In this document: piece after piece, positions 27,157 through 35,476 of the stretch
Layout: each line of letters starts with the position of its first letter
Numbering within the stretch: the first letter of the stretch is position 1
Assembly: GCA_016793445.1 (NCBI GenBank)
Contig: JAEUME010000016.1
Coordinates: 248,001-312,000 of the forward strand
DNA length: 64,000 nucleotides
Origin: Hyphomicrobium sp.
GTDB lineage: Bacteria; Pseudomonadota; Alphaproteobacteria; Rhizobiales; Hyphomicrobiaceae
Reading direction: 5' to 3'
Notes under the pieces: model-generated
Told to the model about the DNA's origin: nothing
The model's input: only the letters and a program-made list of their open reading frames with translations
Databases searched by the model: none
Made by a program: the position numbers and the translations under genes

Positions 27157-27771
27157 TCAATCCTTCGGCGCCGACAGATAAAGTGCAACGGCCATGGCAC
27201 GGTTCGAAACGCCGAGCTTGTCATAAAGATTTTTTAAGTGATATTTCACGGTGTTACGGGTGATCCCGGTGCGAGCCGCAATCTGCAGGTTGGTCCATCC
27301 GTTGGCGAGCGCGGCAAGCAGTTCGCGTTCACGCGTGGTCAGAACACCAAGCGGATCGTAGTTCAGCAGGTCGATGTCGATATAAGGGAGCGACAAGCGG
27401 CCGCGCGCCACGGTGGCAACGGTTTCCAGCAACACGGCCGGTTCCTCCGCCTTGGACACGAAGCCCCATGCACCACCCTTGATCGCCCGGCGCAAGATGT
27501 CCGCGCCGCCCTCCCCCGTATAGATGATGACCCGGCTTGGCCACTTGCGCGCCTTGACCTCGGCGAGGATCGCGGCCGCCTCCATGTCGGGCAGCGACCA
27601 GCCGACGATGGCGATCTGCGCGGGCGCCTTGGCAAACTGCGCCAGAAGCGCTCCTCCGTTAGCGTAGAGGCCGGAAATATCGAATCGCCCATCGCGCTGG
27701 ATAAGATTCTCCAGCCCCGCGCGCACGACCGGGTTCTTGTCCGCAATCGCGACCTCGATCCTTGCCGTCAT
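27157..27771 (-). CDS. LuxR/NarL-type orphan regulator with pseudo-receiver
   Basis: A 204-residue protein with a receiver-like domain (about 5-120) and a C-terminal LuxR-type helix-turn-helix (about 138-200: LTTRERELLAALANGWTNLQ and GITRNTVKYHLKNLYDKLGV). The receiver is degenerate: the acidic pair is Asp11-Lys12 and the phosphoacceptor position is Gly57 (IVGWSLPDM instead of LLDxxMPxM); the conserved Lys is kept (FVSKAEE). It should act without phosphorylation. No kinase is adjacent. It is codirectional with and 260 nt upstream of the serine-cycle genes, making it a candidate regulator of them; this is inference. Confidence 0.82.
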   Translation of the reverse strand: MTARIEVAIADKNPVVRAGLENLIQRDGRFDISGLYANGGALLAQFAKAPAQIAIVGWSLPDMEAAAILAEVKARKWPSRVIIYTGEGGADILRRAIKGGAWGFVSKAEEPAVLLETVATVARGRLSLPYIDIDLLNYDPLGVLTTRERELLAALANGWTNLQIAARTGITRNTVKYHLKNLYDKLGVSNRAMAVALYLSAPKD

Positions 27772-27888
27772 GCGCCTGTTGTCCGTCCTTTGCCCGTGCT
27801 GTGTTCAATCTACGCCTGCCGCCGGTTGCAGGCAGCCCGCTCGGATCATTGTGGCTAACGCAGGTGATGGCCGCTCCGCCGGGCGTTG

Positions 27889-27965
<77 letters not shown>

Positions 27966-28248
27966 AAAGGCGTGGGAAACACACCCGACCAAGCCGCTAA
28001 CCTATGCGGACAGCGGCCATGGCCGTCAAGGCAGCCGCGATGCGCTATAAATTATTACAACTTTAGATTGTATTCATAATAGTACGCCATCTTTGCGTGC
28101 GGCAACCATCAAATGTGGTCTTTAGGTTGATTGCAGATCGGCCTCCAGCCACCCGCGCCAATCTGCCAGTGTAGAGATCTTCCGGCTAACAACTGTCTTA
28201 ACAAATCGTGGATTGCCTCCCCGGTATGTCCGCGCAGGGGCCATTGCC

Positions 28249-31200
28249 ATGGGTACTATCCGCGTCGAATTCGTGCCGATCAAAAAGTTCAGCCTTGGGC
28301 TTTTAGGGCTGGACCATCTGCACCTCGTCTACGAAGACGAGACCAGCTTCATCAACAAGCAGGACAACTGGTACGTGCTTGAAGGCACCCACGACGGGAG
28401 CCTGCTCGGCGGCCAGCTTGGCGTGTTGGGCGAGGAATTCTTCACCGAGCTTGCGGCCGCTAACGGGAGCAACGGGGACGCGCTCGTCGCCTCCATAGGA
28501 ACACCGCAATCGCGCGGTTCGCGCGTGGTCTACACCGGCTCTGATGCGCTGGCGCAGTGGCAGGCCATGATGGACTACGGCAAGGAGATCCAAGCCCAGG
28601 AGTTTCCTTATGAGGGTCTCGCTTGGCCGTTCTCGCCCGGCGCCATTATGAACTCCTCCTCTGTGATCGCCACGCTGCTGTTTTCCATCGGCGTCGACGT
28701 CAATGCCAACATGCCATTCGGCATTCGCAACTCGCCCGGCACCGCCACGCTGCTCGGCACCTCCGATGTCGACGAGATCACGCTGGGGGGTAATTTCACG
28801 CAGGTCGCCGCGGGTTTTGGCAATGACACGCTGCGCGGCACCGAGACCCTTGTGTGGCCGGAGAAGTTCTTCGGGGGTCTCGACGACGATACGATCATCT
28901 GGTCCAAGGGCGAGAACTTCGTGCACGGTGGAGAAGCACGCACGGCCTATGGGCTCGACGGCCTCGATACGATCGATTACTCAGGCGTCGGCCATGTACA
29001 CATCATCAGCTCCCGGCACGCCGTCGAACACAAGGTTGCCGACTTCATCTCCGCGTTCGAAGGCGGTTCAGACCAGCTCTTCTCCATCGAAGCCGTGTCG
29101 TGGGATCGAAAATCCGACATTGTCACCGTCGGCCAAGGTGTCGATCTGCTTGAAAAACCCATCAAGCTCGACCTCAAGGATTCTTCCGGCGGCAAAGGCG
29201 ACGAACTCAATTTCCTTGGCGAGGCAACGCCGCTGATCATCAACGCCGTAGACGGCAACATGATCTCCATTCAGACGATCGCGAACCAGGGGCTTGACGC
29301 CGGATACTGGGCCCAATCCGTTGAATGGCTGGCAGGCTCCGAAGGCGACGATCTCATCTATGCCGGGGCCACGCTTCGCGGCGTCGATGGCGGGCTAGGC
29401 AACGACCTGCTCGATGGGCGTCTGGTATCGCCGTTCACCCTCTCCAGCCCGCTCGGTTACGACGTGGAACTGTACGGCGGCGACGGCGACGACATCATCG
29501 TCGCGGGTGCAGGAATCTCGTTTGCCCAAGGCGGCGAAGGCGCTGACATTTTCGTGATCTCGACGATGGGTACGGAGGAGACAACGCCGGAGTTCGTCAT
29601 CGCCGACGCGAATTCCCAGGACAAGCTCTACATCCCCTACGACTACTTCCAGGAAGAGCGCGGCGAATTCGAAGGCTCCAAGCTCCTGCAGTTGCGCGGC
29701 GCGCCATTCAAGTTCAACGACATCGACCCCGTGTCGTTGTTCTACTGGGGCCTGCCGGACGACGACGTGGTGGAAGGCTTTATCGATTTTGTCGGTTTGA
29801 TACGGTATTTCATGGATGGCGATGATCTCATCATCTCGATCATGATGGGCGACGTCGAACGCCACCAGGTCGATTACGGACCAGACGAACCACTTGGCCC
29901 GCTCATCACCATCGTTGCGGGCGACAGCGCGACCGAAACCATCGTGCGCGTCACGGATTGGCAAGACGGCGACCTCGGCATTACCTTCCCGATCACTTAC
30001 GACTACGAGACCTACAATCAATACGGCCTGGAGGACTATCCGGGTTTCGCTCAGGCCGTGCAGGATGCCGTGTCGCCGAGCGCGTTGATCGAACCACTTG
30101 AGCTGCGGCCCGATGCCTACGTGCCCCAGGACATCATCGCGAGCAACCCCGAGCCTACCGCGCTGCGCACATTCGGTGCCCTTTCCGTCAGCGCTACCTC
30201 TGCTGCCACAGAGGGCGACGATGTCATCGCCATGCCGGACGGCGGGCCCTACAAGATCTACGGACTTGGCGGCAACGACTCGATCACCGGCAGCGCGGGC
30301 GGCGACTATATCGACGGCGGTACGGGCGACGACACCATGGCGGGAGGCCGTGGCAACGACAATTATGTCGTCGACAGCACAGGTGACGTCATCTTCGAGG
30401 AGGCGCGCGGCGGGTTCGACCATGTCTATGCGTCGATCAACTATACGCTTGGCGCTGAGCTTGAGCATCTTACGCTCACCGGGGACGCCATCGCGGGAAT
30501 GGGCAATGAGCTGCGCAACACCATCGTCGGCAACGACCGAGACAATATTCTGTCAGCGGGCGCTGGCGACGACACGCTCGCTGGCAATGGCGGTGACGAC
30601 ACCCTGATCGGGGGAGATGGCGGCGATGGCTACGTCTACGAACTAGGCGACGGCAATGACACCATCGTCGAGCTGGCGAGCGACACGGGCACGGACGTCC
30701 TGGTTCTCGCAGGCGGTATCCGCCCGGAAGACATGCTGTTCTTGCGCAACCCTGGCGCGCTGAACGATCTCATCATGCGGTTCGTTCAGGGCGGGAGCAT
30801 CACAGTCCTGGACTATTTCGCCGCGCGGGGGACCATAGAAGGCGTGGAGTTCACCTCTGGGCTCGTCTGGGACGACGCCACCTTCAGCAACCTAGCACAG
30901 TCGGCGATCATATCCGCCAATACCCCACCTATGGCGGCAAACGACGCCTTTGTCTTCGCAGGTGACACGACGTTCCGCCTGCCGGCCGCCGCCCTTCTCG
31001 ACAACGACCGCGACGCCGACGGCGACACGCTCACGATTACAGCAATCGGCAGCATGACAGAAGGCACTGCCGTCCTCGATGGAGATGAAATCGTCGTCAC
31101 CGCGAGCGCATCTCAAACACCGCGCGCCGTCTTCACCTACGTCGTTTCGGATGCGAACGGTGGCTACGCCAGCGCGACCGCGGAGATCACCTTCTGGCCA

Positions 31201-32769
31201 AACCGCGCGCCCGTCATCACATCCTCCACGCTTGAACCGGTCAACGCGGGAGCGTCCGCTCACGGCCAGATCACAGCGAGCGATGCGGATGGAGACCCGC
31301 TCTACTACACAGTCGCCGAGGGCGCAGCGCCCACCCGCGGCGAAATCACGTTCGGCGAAAACGGCGCCTTTACCTACACGCCGTTCGAGGGCGCGAGCGG
31401 AGACGAGACGTTCGCGATTGCCGTTCGCGACGCCTTCGACGCCAGCGCCACACAGACGTTCAGCTTCACCATCGCGCCCACCGCCAACCGCCCGCCCGTC
31501 ATTACATCGGCGACGCTTGGCCCCGTGCGGGAAGATCAAACCGCCAACGGCGCGATCGTCGCCCATGACGCCGATGGCGGCGCGTTGACGTATGGCCTCA
31601 AGAAAGATGCGGCGCCCTCCAAAGGCAGCATCGCCATCGCAATAGACGGCACATTTGCCTACACGCCCAACCCGGATGCCAACGGCCAGGAAACCTTCAC
31701 ACTTGTTGTGATGGATGCGCTCGGCGCGTCGGCCGAGCATACCTTCGCGTTCGAGATTGCTCCGGTGAACGATGCACCGGTCGCCAGGGATGATTCCGGG
31801 TTCACAGTCAAAGCCGCCGCGACCGTCATCCTGAACGCTGCGGACTTGCTCGCCAATGACACCGACGCCGATGGCGATGCGCTCACGATTGCAGCGGTGG
31901 CGAACGCGACTGGCGGGAGCGTTGAGCTTCTTGCCGATGGCAACGTCCGATTTACGGCTCAGGCCGGATTCAGCGCGCAGGCCGCGTTCAACTACGTTGC
32001 GAGCGATGGCACTACCGCGTCGAATGCAGCAAAGGTTTACATTGACGTCTCCGCCTCGCCGCCGGTCAAAGGCGTAACGCTGACAGGCACCAACTGCGCG
32101 GATCGCCTCGTCGGCACCGGCTTCGACGACACGATCAACGGCCGCAAAGGCGACGACGTCTTGATCGGACAAGCCGGCAATGACGTCTTCAAGATCAACG
32201 GCGACGATGGCACCGATAAATTTGACGGCGGCGCAGGTTATGACGTCATCAGGGGCAGCGGCGCGAACGATGTGGTGCGCGTTCTGTCCCGCCTGACCAA
32301 CCTCAAGAGCATCGAGGAGATCGACGGCGGCGGTGGCAACAACGACCGCATCGTGGCAACGTCCGGTCACGATGTGCTCGATTTTTCCAAGATCAAGCTG
32401 ACGGGTATCGAGCAGATCGCCCTTGGAGCGGGCAATGACTGGGTGCGCGGATCAGGCGGTGCCGATCATTTCGCGGGCGGCGCGGGCCGGGATGTATTCG
32501 TGTTTGGCCCCGCCAGCGGCCATGACGTCATTGCCGACTTCAAGACCAACGGCTCTGGCAATGGCAAAAATGGATGGTCGAGCCCAGGATGCGCACAGAA
32601 TGGCGATATCATCGACCTGCAACTCTACGGCTTCGACAACTACAGTGACGTTCGCCATGCGATGCATCAGTGCGGACGCAATGTCGTGATCAATCTCGAG
32701 GCCGGATCTTCCATAACGCTGGAGCAGGTGAGGATCGCGGAACTAAGCGCCTGGGACTTCCGCGTCTAG
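28249..32769 (+). CDS. giant RTX/VCBS-repeat surface protein
   Basis: A 1506-residue protein; start ATG 28249 with CAGGGG upstream is preferred over TTG 28213. An unfamiliar N-terminal region (about 1-160) contains the segments FSLGLLGLDHLHLVYEDE and WYVLEGTHDGSLLG. Degenerate GGxGND repeats follow from about 160, with a clear block near 660-800 (GGNDSITGSAGGDYIDGGTG). Next come four Ig-like/VCBS-type units (about 890-1270), including DNDRDADGDTLTITAIG and ANDTDADGDALTIAAV, then a second RTX block (about 1276-1430). The C-terminal tail has three cysteines (TNCADR, PGCAQN, HQCGRN), unusual for RTX exports. No secretion genes adjoin it. Role probably adhesion; inference. Confidence 0.85.
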   Translation: MGTIRVEFVPIKKFSLGLLGLDHLHLVYEDETSFINKQDNWYVLEGTHDGSLLGGQLGVLGEEFFTELAAANGSNGDALVASIGTPQSRGSRVVYTGSDALAQWQAMMDYGKEIQAQEFPYEGLAWPFSPGAIMNSSSVIATLLFSIGVDVNANMPFGIRNSPGTATLLGTSDVDEITLGGNFTQVAAGFGNDTLRGTETLVWPEKFFGGLDDDTIIWSKGENFVHGGEARTAYGLDGLDTIDYSGVGHVHIISSRHAVEHKVADFISAFEGGSDQLFSIEAVSWDRKSDIVTVGQGVDLLEKPIKLDLKDSSGGKGDELNFLGEATPLIINAVDGNMISIQTIANQGLDAGYWAQSVEWLAGSEGDDLIYAGATLRGVDGGLGNDLLDGRLVSPFTLSSPLGYDVELYGGDGDDIIVAGAGISFAQGGEGADIFVISTMGTEETTPEFVIADANSQDKLYIPYDYFQEERGEFEGSKLLQLRGAPFKFNDIDPVSLFYWGLPDDDVVEGFIDFVGLIRYFMDGDDLIISIMMGDVERHQVDYGPDEPLGPLITIVAGDSATETIVRVTDWQDGDLGITFPITYDYETYNQYGLEDYPGFAQAVQDAVSPSALIEPLELRPDAYVPQDIIASNPEPTALRTFGALSVSATSAATEGDDVIAMPDGGPYKIYGLGGNDSITGSAGGDYIDGGTGDDTMAGGRGNDNYVVDSTGDVIFEEARGGFDHVYASINYTLGAELEHLTLTGDAIAGMGNELRNTIVGNDRDNILSAGAGDDTLAGNGGDDTLIGGDGGDGYVYELGDGNDTIVELASDTGTDVLVLAGGIRPEDMLFLRNPGALNDLIMRFVQGGSITVLDYFAARGTIEGVEFTSGLVWDDATFSNLAQSAIISANTPPMAANDAFVFAGDTTFRLPAAALLDNDRDADGDTLTITAIGSMTEGTAVLDGDEIVVTASASQTPRAVFTYVVSDANGGYASATAEITFWPNRAPVITSSTLEPVNAGASAHGQITASDADGDPLYYTVAEGAAPTRGEITFGENGAFTYTPFEGASGDETFAIAVRDAFDASATQTFSFTIAPTANRPPVITSATLGPVREDQTANGAIVAHDADGGALTYGLKKDAAPSKGSIAIAIDGTFAYTPNPDANGQETFTLVVMDALGASAEHTFAFEIAPVNDAPVARDDSGFTVKAAATVILNAADLLANDTDADGDALTIAAVANATGGSVELLADGNVRFTAQAGFSAQAAFNYVASDGTTASNAAKVYIDVSASPPVKGVTLTGTNCADRLVGTGFDDTINGRKGDDVLIGQAGNDVFKINGDDGTDKFDGGAGYDVIRGSGANDVVRVLSRLTNLKSIEEIDGGGGNNDRIVATSGHDVLDFSKIKLTGIEQIALGAGNDWVRGSGGADHFAGGAGRDVFVFGPASGHDVIADFKTNGSGNGKNGWSSPGCAQNGDIIDLQLYGFDNYSDVRHAMHQCGRNVVINLEAGSSITLEQVRIAELSAWDFRV

Positions 32770-32921
32770 TGTCTCGAACCAGAAGTTCGGCTCATCAGAG
32801 CTGCTGGCGCATTATAGCGGACACAAAACGCTGCAAGAAAGAGAATGTAAGGATAAGTGCGCTGGAGCGACTGATTACGATCGGTCAAATCAAGGCAATC
32901 CTTATACGCCTCGCGGCTGCT

Positions 32922-33632
32922 ATGATGGAAGCCGTCCTTCAGAGCAATGATCAAATCGTCCAGGCTATACACGATGCAAAAGACGCGGGGAACGAAGAAG
33001 CTGCAAAATCGATTCAGAGAAGGCTAGAGGCAGTTCTTGCTAACAATCTCATTTATATAATGAACCCTATAGGTGAGCAGTATCCGGATCTCTATCCAGA
33101 AGCGCTGCGGCCGAGGCCCCGTGTGTCGAAAGGACATTCGAAATCAGATCAATCACTACGCCCACTGCTATCGAGACTAAAGACTCTAATGAGCAATCTC
33201 GAACACGCAGACAACCATGCCGTTGGCAAAATCCTAAAGATCGAACAGAACGACGAAGAATGCAAAAAGTTAAAAGACGACACGGTGTGGCCCATCGTGA
33301 CATTTCAAGATATTGCAGCAGAATTCGTCCTATCAGTTTCCAACAACATCGCTCTAACGGCAGATGGAATGTCAATTTTTCATTGCTATCCTATAGATTG
33401 TAGCTTGTTCTCTGTTATTCAGGTGCTTTGTGATTTCAGCGCGGTATTTGGCCCTTTTGAAGTCTTGCAATCGTCCGGCGGCCCCGGATACTATATTAAA
33501 TGGATGTCAGAAGATGGAGACGTAACACTGACTCTGACATTCGGAGATGGGCGGCGAAGGAAGGATACCCTCGGTATGATCTTCATCTACCGGGGGCCGG
33601 CAACATCGCCACCGACGTGCGCTCCGGTGTGA
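32922..33632 (+). CDS. hypothetical low-GC protein, possible immunity protein
   Basis: A 236-residue frame in clearly AT-richer DNA than its surroundings; the start is uncertain (ATG 32922 or the next codon). Visible features: a helical N-terminus (EAVLQSNDQIVQAIHDAKDA), a charged middle, and no signal peptide or membrane segment. The last dozen residues run into Rhs-derived sequence (PATSPPTC), so the original 3' end has been replaced by a rearrangement at about 33587. Position between a large surface protein and Rhs remnants, and composition, suggest an accessory toxin/immunity cargo gene. No family was recognised. Confidence 0.5.
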   Translation: MMEAVLQSNDQIVQAIHDAKDAGNEEAAKSIQRRLEAVLANNLIYIMNPIGEQYPDLYPEALRPRPRVSKGHSKSDQSLRPLLSRLKTLMSNLEHADNHAVGKILKIEQNDEECKKLKDDTVWPIVTFQDIAAEFVLSVSNNIALTADGMSIFHCYPIDCSLFSVIQVLCDFSAVFGPFEVLQSSGGPGYYIKWMSEDGDVTLTLTFGDGRRRKDTLGMIFIYRGPATSPPTCAPV

Positions 33633-33830
33633 CGCATGCCTACACCTACAACAACGCCAACCGGCTGAAGACGGTGTCGCAATCACGCAACCTGCTCGGC
33701 AACCTACAATGGCCGCGAGCAGCTCGCCACGCGGGTGATCACGAACTCGGGCTCGACCAACGACGCTCTTTTATTTGCGCTTCGGATGCCGACCCGCATC
33801 CGCGCGGAGACTTCGGAAGCTGCTAAGTCC
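33588..33830 (+). pseudogene. Rhs/YD-repeat fragment 1 (frameshifted)
   Basis: The translation reads GNIATDVRSGVTHAYTYNNA then NRLKTVSQ, a clear YD/Rhs repeat, in one frame. It continues as YNGREQLATRVITNSGSTN in another, so there is a frameshift at about 33700-33710. The fragment has no start and enters from low-GC DNA at about 33588. It then runs into the palindromic element at 33777-33806. It is a broken piece of an Rhs core whose remainder is missing from the window. Confidence 0.75.
33777..33806 (+). repeat. palindromic element, copy 1
   Basis: A 30-bp sequence with stem CGGATGC (33783-33789) and GCATCCG (33796-33802), loop CGACCC, and outer CGC/GCG pairing. It matches the copy at 34606 at 27 of 30 positions. 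All differences are in the loop; the stems are identical. It encodes ALRMPTRIRA in the frame of Rhs fragment 1. Confidence 0.75.
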
Positions 33831-34343
33831 ATGATCAAAATTCATGATTGTAGGGATCCAGTTATCGTGGAAGAGGTCATTCGGGGAGCATTTCCGCGGT
33901 TGCCGTATTCGCAAATCTTGAAGTCTCAGGCTGATCTTCGACGCGAAAAGCCTAGCTTCCTTGGTCTGGACTGGTGGGAGGTCGATTTTGCGGAGGCGAA
34001 GGACCAGTCTTACTTCACATTTGATTTCACAGAAGATGAAGCCAGTTACTATTGTCCGCTAATGCTTCTTTCCTGTTTACATGCGGGTGGTAAGGGTCAC
34101 GAAGACTATCTGGAAAGATTTTTCTTTCCACTGGACGAAAGTTCGCCTCATGGCACAAGCTGGAATCCTGACCCCGAAGGTAATCGCCGATTCAACTTGA
34201 AGATAGCTACGTTTCGCGAATCATTTGGCGTGGGTCAAAAGCAAGCAATCGCGTGTTTTTTTTCATGGCTGGCGAGTTTGCACCATGATGATGCGATCGA
34301 TGCATTAAAAGGCTACTGGGGGCAATTCCTTGTAAAGCCTTAA
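33831..34343 (+). CDS. hypothetical protein, possible immunity protein (DUF6714-like)
   Basis: A 170-residue acidic soluble protein starting MIKIHDCRDP. Features include VEEVIRGAFPRLPYSQILK near the N-terminus, DWWEVDF, a cluster SYYCPLMLLSCLHAGG (about 80-95) and a C-terminal helix QAIACFFSWLASL. The layout recalls DUF6714-type proteins, which often lie beside secreted toxins; this resemblance is from memory and weak. The frame is open upstream through the palindromic element into Rhs sequence, so it sits where an immunity gene would follow an Rhs toxin tip, but no toxin tip remains. Lower GC than the chromosome around it. Confidence 0.5.
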   Translation: MIKIHDCRDPVIVEEVIRGAFPRLPYSQILKSQADLRREKPSFLGLDWWEVDFAEAKDQSYFTFDFTEDEASYYCPLMLLSCLHAGGKGHEDYLERFFFPLDESSPHGTSWNPDPEGNRRFNLKIATFRESFGVGQKQAIACFFSWLASLHHDDAIDALKGYWGQFLVKP

Positions 34344-34412
34344 GTCTGGTCCCTGCCCCGAAAGATCGTTGACGCCTGAGGTGACCTGCCAGGCAGAATG
34401 AATTAGCCCCTC

Positions 34413-34727
34413 GCGGTCTACAGTCCGTTCGGAGGCGCCTATACGCTCTCAGGTTCCGAAACCCTCAATGCCCGCTTCCCGGACATTTTTCTTGCTCAAC
34501 AAGCCGGTGTTGACGTGGTTCCAGATGTCTCGCGCCTTCCAACCCGTTCGCGGAACGCGAGTCGGAAGACGCAGCAGGCAAGCCGGCTTGCACTACTCTC
34601 TTGACGCGCTTCGGATGCCCACTAGCATCCGCGCGTGGCACAGGCATTACGATCCAACGCTCGGACGATACACCCAGCCAGATCCCCTCGGCTTCGTCGA
34701 AGTGCAAGGTAAAGTGTGGGATAATTA
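34413..34727 (+). pseudogene. Rhs core C-terminal fragment 2 (interrupted)
   Basis: It starts with AVYSPFGGAYTLSGSETLN and then ARFP in one frame, continues in another as QAGLHY, and ends WHRHYDPTLGRYTQPDPLGF. The latter is the conserved Rhs motif just before the variable toxin tip. A frameshift lies near 34480. A second imperfect palindrome (about 34536-34568) and the 39-nt insertion at 34597-34635 split what should be GLHY-x-WHRHYDP. The frame stops after VEVQGKVWDN, so no toxin domain is left. Confidence 0.8.
34606..34635 (+). repeat. palindromic element, copy 2, inside the Rhs motif
   Basis: Same element as at 33777: stems CGGATGC (34612-34618) and GCATCCG (34625-34631), loop CCACTA. The whole insert is 34597-34635 (13 codons, SLDALRMPTSIRA) and it keeps the reading frame of the Rhs motif on both sides. 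Confidence 0.8.
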
Positions 34728-34731
34728 AGTG

Positions 34732-35145
34732 ATGGCTGCCGATGATCGCGATTGGCTTGAACGAATTCTGCCGAGTGATCTGGCGGCCGAGTTCTTTAGC
34801 CGACTGATATTTGTTTGGACTGTTATTCCGATTATTGTAAACGGTCGACCCGATATAACCAGCGGTTATAATGCGGCAACATTGTTGCTATCGGCTATTG
34901 GATTCGGTCTGCTGAGGCGCAACGGCAGGGTCACACCGGTGACGATGCTAATCGTATCAGCTTTGTTCTTGCATCACGTAAAGAGCTATGTTGGTGAATT
35001 TGGCTTTCTGATGCCCATTCAGGAGCAAGTCTTTTTTTCCGGACTACATGCTTTTGCCATCGGAGTTCTTTTTCTGAGTGGGCTCTTCATTCTGGCGATC
35101 TGGGCGAAACTATTGCAGAACCACCGCAAACGGTCAGCACATTGA
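34732..35145 (+). CDS. small membrane protein, possible immunity protein
   Basis: A 137-residue protein with about four hydrophobic segments (about 23-36, 46-60, 68-82, 100-128) after a charged N-terminus (MAADDRDWLERILPSDLA). It starts 4 nt after the stop of Rhs fragment 2, exactly where an immunity gene usually follows an Rhs toxin; membrane immunity proteins guard against pore-forming or lipid-attacking toxins. No family recognised. An alternative GTG start lies one codon upstream. Lower GC than the neighbouring core genes. Confidence 0.5.
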   Translation: MAADDRDWLERILPSDLAAEFFSRLIFVWTVIPIIVNGRPDITSGYNAATLLLSAIGFGLLRRNGRVTPVTMLIVSALFLHHVKSYVGEFGFLMPIQEQVFFSGLHAFAIGVLFLSGLFILAIWAKLLQNHRKRSAH

Positions 35146-35147
35146 CC

Positions 35148-35476
35148 GGTGTGGGTTGCGCAATACGCGCGATGGTCGCACCAACGTCGATAGGCCGGTC
35201 GCGGTGATCTCGGGCGTCAACACAACGCCCAAGCTGCTCATGGTCCATGTCGCCGCAAACATCCGCACCTATCACGGCGTCAAAGAGATCGTCGAGCACT
35301 TTGCCGTCCGCGGCGATCATCGCGGCCTGCTTGGCAGCGCATGTGCCCAGTTCGCAAAGATCGATAACGAGCGCTGTCAATCGGCTCTCGTTGCGGGCTG
35401 GTCATCTGTCGCGCCGTATGCTGATCTATGGGGAGAAGCCAAGAGGCCGCCCGGAAGACGTGCGGGGCAACGTTGA
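35148..35476 (+). pseudogene. unidentified coding remnant
   Basis: From about 35190 the frame VAVISGVNTTPKLLMVHVAA to the stop at 35476 shows a coding-like codon pattern (third positions GC-rich, second positions GC-poor, by hand count), but there is no good start and the frame enters from the Rhs-immunity region. It overlaps the start of the next gene. Possibly the 3' end of a chromosomal gene cut by the Rhs insertion. No family recognised, and a chance pattern cannot be excluded. Confidence 0.3.

Noticed and set aside
30892..32370. 492-codon minus-strand open frame
   Set aside because: Shadow of the VCBS/RTX part of the giant surface protein; no recognisable motif.
35087..35380. Minus-strand 97-codon frame
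   Set aside because: Codon-position composition favours the plus strand here; no start signal or family resemblance.
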